Origin: Butyricimonas faecalis
Lineage (GTDB): Bacteria > Bacteroidota > Bacteroidia > Bacteroidales > Marinifilaceae
DNA: 64,000 bases
Assembly (NCBI RefSeq): GCF_003991565.1
Contig: NZ_CP032819.1
Span: forward strand, 2,976,001-3,040,000
Reading direction: 5' to 3'
Positions within the stretch are counted from its first letter, which is position 1, and each line of letters begins with the position of its first letter. The position numbers and the translations under genes were made by a program. Positions 57,001 through 64,000 of the stretch are shown piece by piece. The notes under the pieces were generated by a model that worked only from the letters and a program-made list of their open reading frames with translations, did not search any database and was not told the origin of the DNA.

Positions 57001-57840
57001 ATGAATATTATAACTAAGAAAACGGAATTAAGCACCGTTATCGAGAAGTTGAAAAGTGAAGGGAAAACGGTGGGTTTAGTGCCAACAATGGGTGCACTTC
57101 ATGAAGGTCACATGTCCCTCGTGAAAGCATGTAAAAAAGGAAATGATATTGCCGTGGTCAGCGTGTTCGTGAACCCGACACAGTTTAATGATAAAGAAGA
57201 TCTGAAACGCTATCCCCGTACGCTGGATAAAGATGTAGCTTTACTGGAAAAAAACGGATGTGACTACGTGTTCGCTCCCAGCGTGGAAGAGATGTATCCG
57301 GAAGAAGATACACGTGTATTTAACTTCGGGTACGTGGAAAGCGTCATGGAAGGGGCAAAACGCCCGGGACACTTTAACGGCGTGGGACAAATCGTAAGCA
57401 AGTTATTTGACATCGTACAACCACACCGGGCATATTTTGGGATGAAGGATTTCCAGCAAATCGCGGTGATCAAAAATATGGTGAAACAATTACATTATGA
57501 TCTGGAAATTGTTTCATGCCCTATCATCCGGGAAAAAGACGGGCTAGCCATGAGTTCCAGAAATACTTTACTGGAACCGGAATACAGGAAAAATGCCCCG
57601 CACATTCACAAAGTGCTCGAAGAAGCTACTCACTTGACTTCCAAAATGAACGTGGAAGAATTGAAAAAATGGGTAGTAGACGAAATCAATAAAAACCCTT
57701 ACCTGGAAACTGAATATTTCGAAATCGTGGACGACACTGAACTAAGAACTATTCAAGACTGGAATGAAAACAATGTAAAAGTTGGATGTATAGCGGTTTA
57801 TGCCGGTAAAATCCGATTAATTGATAATATTGTATTTTAA
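57001..57840 (+). CDS. panC: pantothenate synthetase
   Basis: A 279-residue cytoplasmic ligase joining pantoate and beta-alanine with ATP. Nucleotidyltransferase motifs are clear: LVPTMGALHEGHMSLV (HxGH), VSVFVNPTQFN, AYFGMKDFQQIAVIK and the KMSKS-like LAMSSRNTLL. The length is standard. Followed after 12 nt by panD, so two adjacent steps of pantothenate synthesis are co-transcribed. Confidence 0.97.
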   Translation: MNIITKKTELSTVIEKLKSEGKTVGLVPTMGALHEGHMSLVKACKKGNDIAVVSVFVNPTQFNDKEDLKRYPRTLDKDVALLEKNGCDYVFAPSVEEMYPEEDTRVFNFGYVESVMEGAKRPGHFNGVGQIVSKLFDIVQPHRAYFGMKDFQQIAVIKNMVKQLHYDLEIVSCPIIREKDGLAMSSRNTLLEPEYRKNAPHIHKVLEEATHLTSKMNVEELKKWVVDEINKNPYLETEYFEIVDDTELRTIQDWNENNVKVGCIAVYAGKIRLIDNIVF

Positions 57841-57852
57841 ACTAACACGAAG

Positions 57853-58203
57853 ATGTTTATAGAAGTAGTAAAATCTAAACTTCATAAAGTTACCGTTACT
57901 GATGCCAATCTCCAGTACGTGGGCAGTATCACTATTGACGAAGCTTTGTTGGAGGCAGCTAACATGATCGAAAACGAAAAAGTTCAGATCGTGAATATTA
58001 ACAATGGTGAGAGATTCGATACCTATATCATCAAAGGAGAACGCAATTCGGGTATTATTTGCCTGAACGGTCCGGCAGCACGCAAATGTGCCGTGGGTGA
58101 CGTGATCATCATTATCTCATACGCTTCCATGGATTTTGAAGAAGCTAAATCACACAAACCTACATTGGTTTTCCCAGACACCGCAACTAATAAACTTATT
58201 TGA
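57853..58203 (+). CDS. panD: aspartate 1-decarboxylase proenzyme
   Basis: A 116-residue self-cleaving pyruvoyl enzyme making beta-alanine from aspartate. The N-terminus [20 protein letters not shown] is family-like. Autocleavage is expected between Gly24 and Ser25 in YVGSITID, giving the pyruvoyl group. The conserved block [16 protein letters not shown] follows. It supplies the co-substrate of PanC, encoded just upstream. Confidence 0.97.
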   Translation: MFIEVVKSKLHKVTVTDANLQYVGSITIDEALLEAANMIENEKVQIVNINNGERFDTYIIKGERNSGIICLNGPAARKCAVGDVIIIISYASMDFEEAKSHKPTLVFPDTATNKLI

Positions 58204-58210
58204 CATTATC

Positions 58211-58699
58211 ATGGATTATTTACCATTTATCGAGAAAAAAATCGCATACACGGCGAAAGAAGCTGAAAATACATTAAGCCTGTGGAGATTCAAAGATGAT
58301 AAGATCGTTTTCACAAACGGATGTTTCGATATTCTCCACAAAGGACATATCGAATACCTGGCCAAAGCAGCTTCCTTGGGAACTAAGTTAGTAATCGGGT
58401 TAAACACGGATGCTTCCGTAAAACGATTAAAAGGAGATTCCAGACCCGTAAACGATGAGAATGCCCGAGCATTATTATTAGCTTCTCTTGTATTCGTTGA
58501 TAAAGTGATTCTTTTCGATACGGATACTCCCCGTGATCTGATTGATTTCGTTCAACCGGACGTATTGGTAAAAGGCGGAGACTATAAACCTGAAGAAATT
58601 GTAGGTTACGATATAGTAAAAGCCAAAGGTGGAGAAATAGTTACCCTGGATTTCGTGGAAGGTTATTCCACCACTTCCCTGATAGAAAAAATGAAATAA
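58211..58699 (+). CDS. rfaE2: D-glycero-beta-D-manno-heptose 1-phosphate adenylyltransferase
   Basis: A 162-residue nucleotidyltransferase of ADP-heptose synthesis for lipopolysaccharide core, equivalent to the C-terminal domain of HldE. The ATG at 58211 is chosen, 7 nt after panD; the frame extends back into panD to 58136 but that part is a shadow. Motifs: [19 protein letters not shown] (HxGH type), [15 protein letters not shown] and [12 protein letters not shown], then [12 protein letters not shown] at the end. It is the third gene of the panC operon. An IS element lies 30 bp downstream. Confidence 0.95.
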   Translation: MDYLPFIEKKIAYTAKEAENTLSLWRFKDDKIVFTNGCFDILHKGHIEYLAKAASLGTKLVIGLNTDASVKRLKGDSRPVNDENARALLLASLVFVDKVILFDTDTPRDLIDFVQPDVLVKGGDYKPEEIVGYDIVKAKGGEIVTLDFVEGYSTTSLIEKMK

Positions 58700-58774
58700 A
58701 ATAGTTGACCCTTACCGACCGGTAGTGTATTTAGGGATATCTTTCAAGGGATATTTGTAAAATATTAAAATTTA

Positions 58775-58809
58775 GTCAACTAATTTGCAATGAATTAGTT
58801 GGCTTTTTT
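58775..58809 (+). terminator. terminator-like hairpin inside the IS left end
   Basis: An 11-bp stem GTCAACTAATT / AATTAGTTGGC (one G-T pair), 7-nt loop, then TTTTTT. It lies 45 bp inside the IS and would end transcripts arriving from the panC operon. Confidence 0.7.
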
Positions 58810-58877
58810 GTATCTTTAATTATTCCCCGCGATAAGAGGTTGATCGCCAAAAACGGGGGTAATCAAACAAGAACACG

Positions 58878-60212
58878 ATGGTAAAGATACAAAAAATTTC
58901 AAGACTAGAACCGACTCTGGGGTTTACAGAATTTGATATCTATCAATGTTACAAGTCTAGCTTCGAGTCAAGCGAGCTGGGTCGTTTGCACGCTCTCTTC
59001 CCGTTCAAGTCGTTTTGCCAGTCGACCGGCCTGGTGTCAAGCCGCGTGGGTCGTCCCTCGCTCTTCTCCCCTGAAGGCAAGGTGGCCTTGATGTTGTTGA
59101 AGTCTTACACGGGTTTCTCGGACGCGGACCTGGTGTCCCACCTCAACGGTAACATTCATTTCCAGTTATTTTGCGGGGTTTACATTCATCCCTCCCGGCC
59201 GTTAACGAACCACAAGATCGTGAGCGCCATCCGCACCGATATCGCGGGGTTATTAAACGTGGAACGAGTCCAGGAAGTGCTGGCGGTGGCCTGGAAGCCT
59301 TACCTGGAAAACTTACACGTTTGCATGACGGACGCGACGTGTTACGAGAGTTATTCACGCTATCCCACCAGCCCGAAATTGTTGTGGGAAAGCGTGAACT
59401 AGTTGCAACAATACCTGTCTCGCTTTTCACGGGAACCCGGTCAACGCTGCCCCCGTAACAAGTTCGCTGACGTTAGCCGGCGTTACCTGGCGTACAGCAA
59501 GAAACGAAAGAGGAAGCGCTCCTCCACCCGGATGATCAAGCGGGGGTTGCTCCGGTTACTTGGAAAACAGGTCGGGCAAATGAAAGAGGTGCTTGACAAG
59601 CGAGGGAAAGAACCGGGACTGTCCCCGGGTTTCCACGAGCGTTTCTCGGTCATCCAGAAAGTTCTCGACCAGAAAACACGACTGTTTGACGGGCAGAAGG
59701 TAAGCGGCCGGATCGTGAGCGTGGACAAGCACTACACCCGTCCCATCGTCAGGGGGAAAGAGACGAGAAGCGTGGAGTTCGGGGCCAAGGTCAACAACAT
59801 CCAGGTAGACGGGATCTCTTTCATCGAGCACCTCTCTTTTAACGCTTTCAACGAGGGTACCCGGTTGCAACAATGTATCGAGTTGCAACAACGCCTGTTC
59901 AAGACGCGCGTTAAAGCCGTGGCGGCCGATGCCATTCACGTCACCAACGCCAACCGTAAATACTGCACGAGACGCAGGATTCACACCTCCTTCGTTCGAA
60001 AGGGAAGGGTGGCCGCTGACGAGGACCAACGAAAGCAACTTCGTTCCGCCCTCTCCAGGGAAAGGGCCACTCGCCTAGAGGGTAGCTTCGGCACCCGGAA
60101 ACAACATTATTCACTTGACAAGATAAAGGCGAGGATCAAGGAAAACGAGATCTTGTGGATTTTCTTCGGGATACATACCGCCAACGCCGTCAAGATGATC
60201 GAGAAAGTCTAG
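58878..60212 (+). pseudogene. IS transposase interrupted by an in-frame TAG
   Basis: One frame of 444 codons broken at 59400-59402, where WESVN is followed by TAG and then LQQYLSRFSREPGQ. A Trp codon (TGG) mutated to TAG would explain it. The first part has a DUF772-like N-terminal region (GRPSLFSPEGKVALMLLKSY, NGNIHFQLFCG) and the first catalytic Asp in CMTDATCYES. The second part has VVAADAIH-type second Asp (AVAADAIHVTNANRK) and the Glu region RLEGSFGTRKQHYSLDKI, ending FFGIHTANAVKMIEKV. It is probably inactive unless the stop is read through. Confidence 0.85.
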
Positions 60213-60354
60213 GAGAGAGAGAAGAAGAGGGTCGCTTGACAATAATGACGTGAAAAGGGGAAGACAAGAGCGCTTCCCCGGGAAAAGCATGCACTACCTT
60301 CACAGTTTATCGTGTTTTTTCAAGAGTAGACCGGGGACACGTGTAAAAAAAACT

Positions 60355-60392
60355 AAAATAGCAGCAACTAAAAAAGTATTGCTGCTATTTTT
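60355..60392 (+). terminator. terminator after the transposase
   Basis: AAAATAGCAGCAA pairs with TTGCTGCTATTTT across an 11-nt A-rich loop, followed by another T. It lies about 140 bp after the transposase stop and inside the IS. Confidence 0.75.
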
Positions 60393-60506
60393 AGGAATTT
60401 ACTGAATATCCCTACTGAATATCCCTTCAAATGAAAATTATTTAATTAATTCATTTGAAGGGTATCCCTAAATAAATTTCTGATCAGCGTCCTTATTGAA
60501 TTCACG

Positions 60507-63500
60507 TTAATCTACATATTTCCATTTGATAGCATCGCCCAGAAGAACTTGATCTTTCTCACCCTCGTCAGTCAACACGATCTTACACTCCCCCGGAAAA
60601 AGTCGGTAACGTCCCAATAATATCCAACCATGTGTTCCATCACATTCTCCAATAATTTCTCTATTTTCACTACCATTTATTAGAGTATAATATTGTTTAA
60701 ATCCTGCATTTTTACTCGTTACCGCAGGCACCATATTTTGTTTATTCATTTTGATTGTCATTATTTTAGGCGGCATATAAGCGTAAATATTATACTCACC
60801 TTCCCGCTCAATCTGAGTCGTCCATTCCATACTTGCACCTCCGCCCTGCATCATAAAAGCATGAGTACGTTTAGAAAGACCATAAGCATATGCATTTTTA
60901 ATATAGCCTGGTTGCACTTTAACTCCATCCATAATTGATACTGCCCTTATATTCTGATATTTACTCTTTTGTTCTTTGACAAATAAATCACGTAACCGTT
61001 TTTTAGGTGAAGACTGTACAATACGGAAACCTACATCCTCATTATCTATCGTTACCATATCCTTATCAGGGTAAAAATAAAATAACTCGAGATCCCTCTC
61101 GTAATCATCTATTTCGTCATCCGCTATACCCATATCTCCATTCAACAACACCGGTATATTTAATGATAAATTGGTATTCAGTGAAACCAAACCGCCATCG
61201 AAATGAGTTACAATCTCTTTTCCGCTCCTTGCTTTTATCAAATAATTACGGGTAAGTGTAGCTCCAAAAGAAGATGTGTAATTTTGAGCCTGAAGTGATA
61301 CCACCCCATCAACATCACTATTATTGAAAATAGTAAGACGTACTTTGGAACTTTCTCCATGCATTCCAATAATATTTCCAAAACTGCTTAAAGATATGAT
61401 TTGTCTCATCTTGTTAGCTTTCTCTTCATCCAATCCCACAGCCTCGACCTTAAAATCTTTTATCAAAAATTCAGGCAATTGTTTATTCGTATACCAAGAA
61501 GACAACACATCCCTACAACGAATACCAAATTTTTGACCAAAAGTCTCGTCAAATTGATCAAAATCAATATTTTGAAAACGACGAATTGCAACATATTCAT
61601 TCAGAAAATTAAAAACCTGCTCTTCTGTTATATTCCCTATAGCTAACCTTCGGATCAATTCTTTCGATTTCATCTGTAATAAACCGTTGAAAACAGCTGG
61701 TTCAATTTCTCTGTCATAGAAAGATTCTTCAAAACTATGAGAGGATAGGTAATCTATAGCATATTCTTCGTACAAATTTTGTGGATGACGCTGCAACATA
61801 TTTAACAATACAGTATTAATAATGGGATAATCTTTCGACCAAAAATAAAGTGAATAATCGTAAAACATAGAACTAGCATAATACAAGTTATGACGAGTCG
61901 AAGTAGTACTTCTTGCCACGTTCTTAATTGCGGAAGGATTAAATCTTTGTATAAACCCTTGCCAGCTATTATACTTTGCAATTACGGTATTCATCAATAA
62001 ATTGGGTAAACCACAAAGAACTGCCTGTCGAAGCCTATCTACCCTAGAGGTATTATCAAAACTAATCCCGGAAGAACTCATTCTCTTCTCCTGATTCTTC
62101 ATCTGCTCCATTAGTATACTGTAATCAGACCATACTCCAACTCCCCGTTCCGGTAGAAAAACCATTTCAGGTTGAATAAATTCACTCGTTCCTTTTTCCT
62201 GACGAAAGAAACTCGTCAAAGTAATCGGGGTTTCAATCAACTTCAAACGAGAATAAGGATAAGAATAATGCATCTTATATTCAATAGATTTCTTCATTTC
62301 CCGGATTAGTTCTGGTAATGAATCAGACAAGACTTCCAATCCCCTTAAAATATCATCATGTCCTTTAAAAAGATAAAGTTCATACTGCACGGAATCAACA
62401 ATTATCTCTCTTTTCTCGTAACTACCGATACAGAGTGAAATTCCAGGTAACGGAAGGAGATTCGTGAAATGTACCCCATTATCTATTTCTTCTTCATTTC
62501 CTTGTGCTATAACTCTCCGTTCTTCGGTATTCAACACTTGTAACGAATAAAACGTGAAATCCGGGAATATTTCATACGGCTGTGCCGGGTTCACGGGGGG
62601 AGTTGTCATCGGGTACCACAAGCATTCCGGTGTCAAAAAAGTAAAATCTTGATCCAAAAACAGGTATCTTTTTCCATATCGACATTGAAGATAAGTATTA
62701 TCTTCCTGGCTGAATAAGACATTATCAGGCACACTTAGATAGCATACCTGCTCGTCTATTCCACCCTGATATTCTATTGTTAATGCTATTTCCTCGTCAG
62801 GTAACAATTTTTGGCGTACTCGTATCACCTGTTTATCCCGTTCAAATGGTAAATTCGCTTCCCCTTTAATCGAAAGTACCTCTAAACCCGGATTCAAATA
62901 AAGAATAATTTCCGGTAATGTTTCCTGTGTACGGTTTTGTATCAATAGAATACTTTTCCCGCTCATTTCATCACCTCTTTGTTCAAAACTTATATTATGA
63001 CAAACCACACTGCCTTTCGGCACATTATTGTATTTATTGAAAGTCTCCGTATAAACCTTTCTTGCAAAGACTTTTTGGGAGTACAAAGAATAAACAAGAC
63101 TCCCTACCGTAATACCTGCTATCATGCAAACAATAGAAAGTCCTGTTACACACATCTGGTTCTCCGGGCTATTGGAAAGCCGTTTGAATAAACATATTGT
63201 GAATCCAAGAAAACCAAAACCTACAAACAGCCAACATAACCGCTGTAAAAGATAACCTGTTAAATCTGAATGTCCTGTTACGCTCGAAAAAGTATTCGGT
63301 AAACTATACCCAAACGGATCAAAAATACCTTGTCCAACGCTACCAACATAAAAAATCAAACACCCTACTACTATCAAAAGGAGTAAAATACTCAATGCCT
63401 GATGACGGATCAAAGTATGAATAAAAAAAGAAAGACTCAACATAAAAACGAGTGATGGAACAATAAATGTAATCAAGTAAAACAAATAAATCCACACATT

Positions 63501-63926
63501 CACTGGCGAATCACTGGCGAAAAAATGCAATAAAAAACCGAAGAATAAGGACACTATCGCCATCATAATAAACACCCATGCAAACCCAGCAGCCATACCT
63601 AGTACATACTCGACATTACTCTCCGGACGATAATAAACCATGTCCATCGAATCCAACTTTCTCTCTTTTGTCAAGAACATACCTACTAGAAAGACTAGCG
63701 GAATAACTTGTAATCCAACAAACAAGTAAGCATTCATGTAAGGGAAAAATGAAGACAAGGTTATTAAACCGTTATTTATCGACACAAAGGGATTTGCTTG
63801 GAACAATATTTGGTACAAGAGAATCCAACAAAACGTCAACAAAAAGAAGACCCGAAACAACCAACTCCGCAACAATAACTTAGAGTTGTAAGTGGCAATC
63901 ACTTTCAAATTATAAAAATTCATCAT
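60507..63926 (-). CDS. ABC-2 type permease fused to a degenerate M1 aminopeptidase-like domain
   Basis: A 1139-residue protein. About the first 290 residues hold six or seven membrane segments (LLRSWLFRVFFLLTFCWILL, AYLFVGLQVIPLVFLVGMFL, SILLLLIVVGCLIFYVGSVG), the layout of ABC-2 permeases. From about residue 310 the rest resembles an M1 aminopeptidase N-terminal beta domain (LPEIILYLNPGLEVLSIKG, ALTIEYQGGID) and later parts, but no HExxH motif is present anywhere in the protein. Bacteroidota encode permease/M1 fusions of this kind with an ABC ATPase nearby. None is visible here, and the upstream partner would lie beyond the window end. The substrate is unknown. The start is at 63926, or 63923 for the second Met. 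Confidence 0.8.
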   Translation of the reverse strand: MMNFYNLKVIATYNSKLLLRSWLFRVFFLLTFCWILLYQILFQANPFVSINNGLITLSSFFPYMNAYLFVGLQVIPLVFLVGMFLTKERKLDSMDMVYYRPESNVEYVLGMAAGFAWVFIMMAIVSLFFGFLLHFFASDSPVNVWIYLFYLITFIVPSLVFMLSLSFFIHTLIRHQALSILLLLIVVGCLIFYVGSVGQGIFDPFGYSLPNTFSSVTGHSDLTGYLLQRLCWLFVGFGFLGFTICLFKRLSNSPENQMCVTGLSIVCMIAGITVGSLVYSLYSQKVFARKVYTETFNKYNNVPKGSVVCHNISFEQRGDEMSGKSILLIQNRTQETLPEIILYLNPGLEVLSIKGEANLPFERDKQVIRVRQKLLPDEEIALTIEYQGGIDEQVCYLSVPDNVLFSQEDNTYLQCRYGKRYLFLDQDFTFLTPECLWYPMTTPPVNPAQPYEIFPDFTFYSLQVLNTEERRVIAQGNEEEIDNGVHFTNLLPLPGISLCIGSYEKREIIVDSVQYELYLFKGHDDILRGLEVLSDSLPELIREMKKSIEYKMHYSYPYSRLKLIETPITLTSFFRQEKGTSEFIQPEMVFLPERGVGVWSDYSILMEQMKNQEKRMSSSGISFDNTSRVDRLRQAVLCGLPNLLMNTVIAKYNSWQGFIQRFNPSAIKNVARSTTSTRHNLYYASSMFYDYSLYFWSKDYPIINTVLLNMLQRHPQNLYEEYAIDYLSSHSFEESFYDREIEPAVFNGLLQMKSKELIRRLAIGNITEEQVFNFLNEYVAIRRFQNIDFDQFDETFGQKFGIRCRDVLSSWYTNKQLPEFLIKDFKVEAVGLDEEKANKMRQIISLSSFGNIIGMHGESSKVRLTIFNNSDVDGVVSLQAQNYTSSFGATLTRNYLIKARSGKEIVTHFDGGLVSLNTNLSLNIPVLLNGDMGIADDEIDDYERDLELFYFYPDKDMVTIDNEDVGFRIVQSSPKKRLRDLFVKEQKSKYQNIRAVSIMDGVKVQPGYIKNAYAYGLSKRTHAFMMQGGGASMEWTTQIEREGEYNIYAYMPPKIMTIKMNKQNMVPAVTSKNAGFKQYYTLINGSENREIIGECDGTHGWILLGRYRLFPGECKIVLTDEGEKDQVLLGDAIKWKYVD

Positions 63927-64000
63927 AATAGCATTTTAAAAAGTTTTACTGGAGCAAGTTTTTCGTAAATATTTCTGAAAATAAAGTCTCTAGCAGCCTT

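Larger units (their letters stand above)
58730..60472 (+). mobile_element. IS element with DDE transposase (IS5/IS1182-like)
   Basis: The ends are TTTAGGGATA at 58730-58739 and TATCCCTAAA at 60463-60472, a perfect 10-bp inverted repeat. It continues imperfectly inward (CTTTCAA versus CCTTCAA). A TA flanks both ends (58728-58729, 60473-60474), possibly a target duplication. Inside are a terminator-like hairpin near the left end, one transposase frame interrupted by an amber codon, a second hairpin, and a right end with two direct copies of ACTGAATATCCCT. The body is richer in G+C than the flanks. Family assignment is tentative. Confidence 0.75.

Overview
The window looks like a gut Bacteroidales chromosome. 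Supporting signs are paired SusC/SusD outer-membrane uptake genes, Mfa/FimB-type fimbrial genes, BACON and LRR lipoproteins, an ECF sigma/FecR pair, and many promoters of the Bacteroidota type (TTG, about 20 nt, then TAnnTTTG). Gene content and protein style suggest Odoribacteraceae such as Butyricimonas or Odoribacter. That genus-level guess is inference and was not searched.

Layout, left half. Positions 1-590 hold no intact gene. Then come glutaminase (glsA), an Mfa2-like lipoprotein with a carbohydrate-binding-like C-terminus, yebC and a tRNA-Lys(CUU). An overlapping pair of secreted proteins (one BACON-LRR) of foreign-looking composition lies beside a decayed ISAs1-family transposase, followed by two paralogous small XRE regulators. 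A SusC/SusD/lipoprotein operon with a roughly 400-nt leader (7.9-13.5 kb) precedes a fimbria-type operon (13.9-21.0 kb): DUF3575-type outer-membrane protein, FimB/Mfa2-like anchor, and two tandem lipoproteins with near-identical N-terminal two-thirds and unrelated C-termini. An EamA transporter and a GH2 beta-galactosidase follow.

Centre. Positions 25.6-28.1 kb are an accessory island: a truncated sigma factor, a copy of a dispersed GC-rich repeat, an array of seven 11-bp units that flips orientation in the middle, and an archaeal-type AAA ATPase gene bracketed by two near-perfect 35-39 bp palindromes. An alkaline phosphatase and another repeat copy come next.

Right half. Positions 29.7-45.9 kb form a signal-controlled uptake and proteolysis locus. 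An ECF sigma factor is divergent from a fecR-susC-susD-lipoprotein operon followed by three tandem zinc metalloproteases. The fecR gene is broken by one missing base in a G6 run, and the lipoprotein resembles a zinc metallohydrolase that has lost its HExxH motif. Core genes follow: radA, a class A penicillin-binding protein, a DUF1703-type ATPase/nuclease, carB-carA, argR, panC-panD-rfaE2. An IS element whose transposase has an in-frame amber stop follows rfaE2. The window ends with an ABC permease/M1-like fusion that has no visible zinc motif.

How the parts work together. The two SusC/SusD systems import oligomers. The one at 38-45 kb should sense its ligand through the STN domain of SusC, FecR and the sigma factor, and its zinc proteases suggest a protein or peptide substrate rather than a glycan. 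carA/carB and argR sit divergently with facing promoters, as expected for arginine-responsive control. The most unusual features are the palindrome-bracketed ATPase, the 11-bp array, the FecR homopolymer frameshift and the duplicated modular fimbrial lipoproteins.
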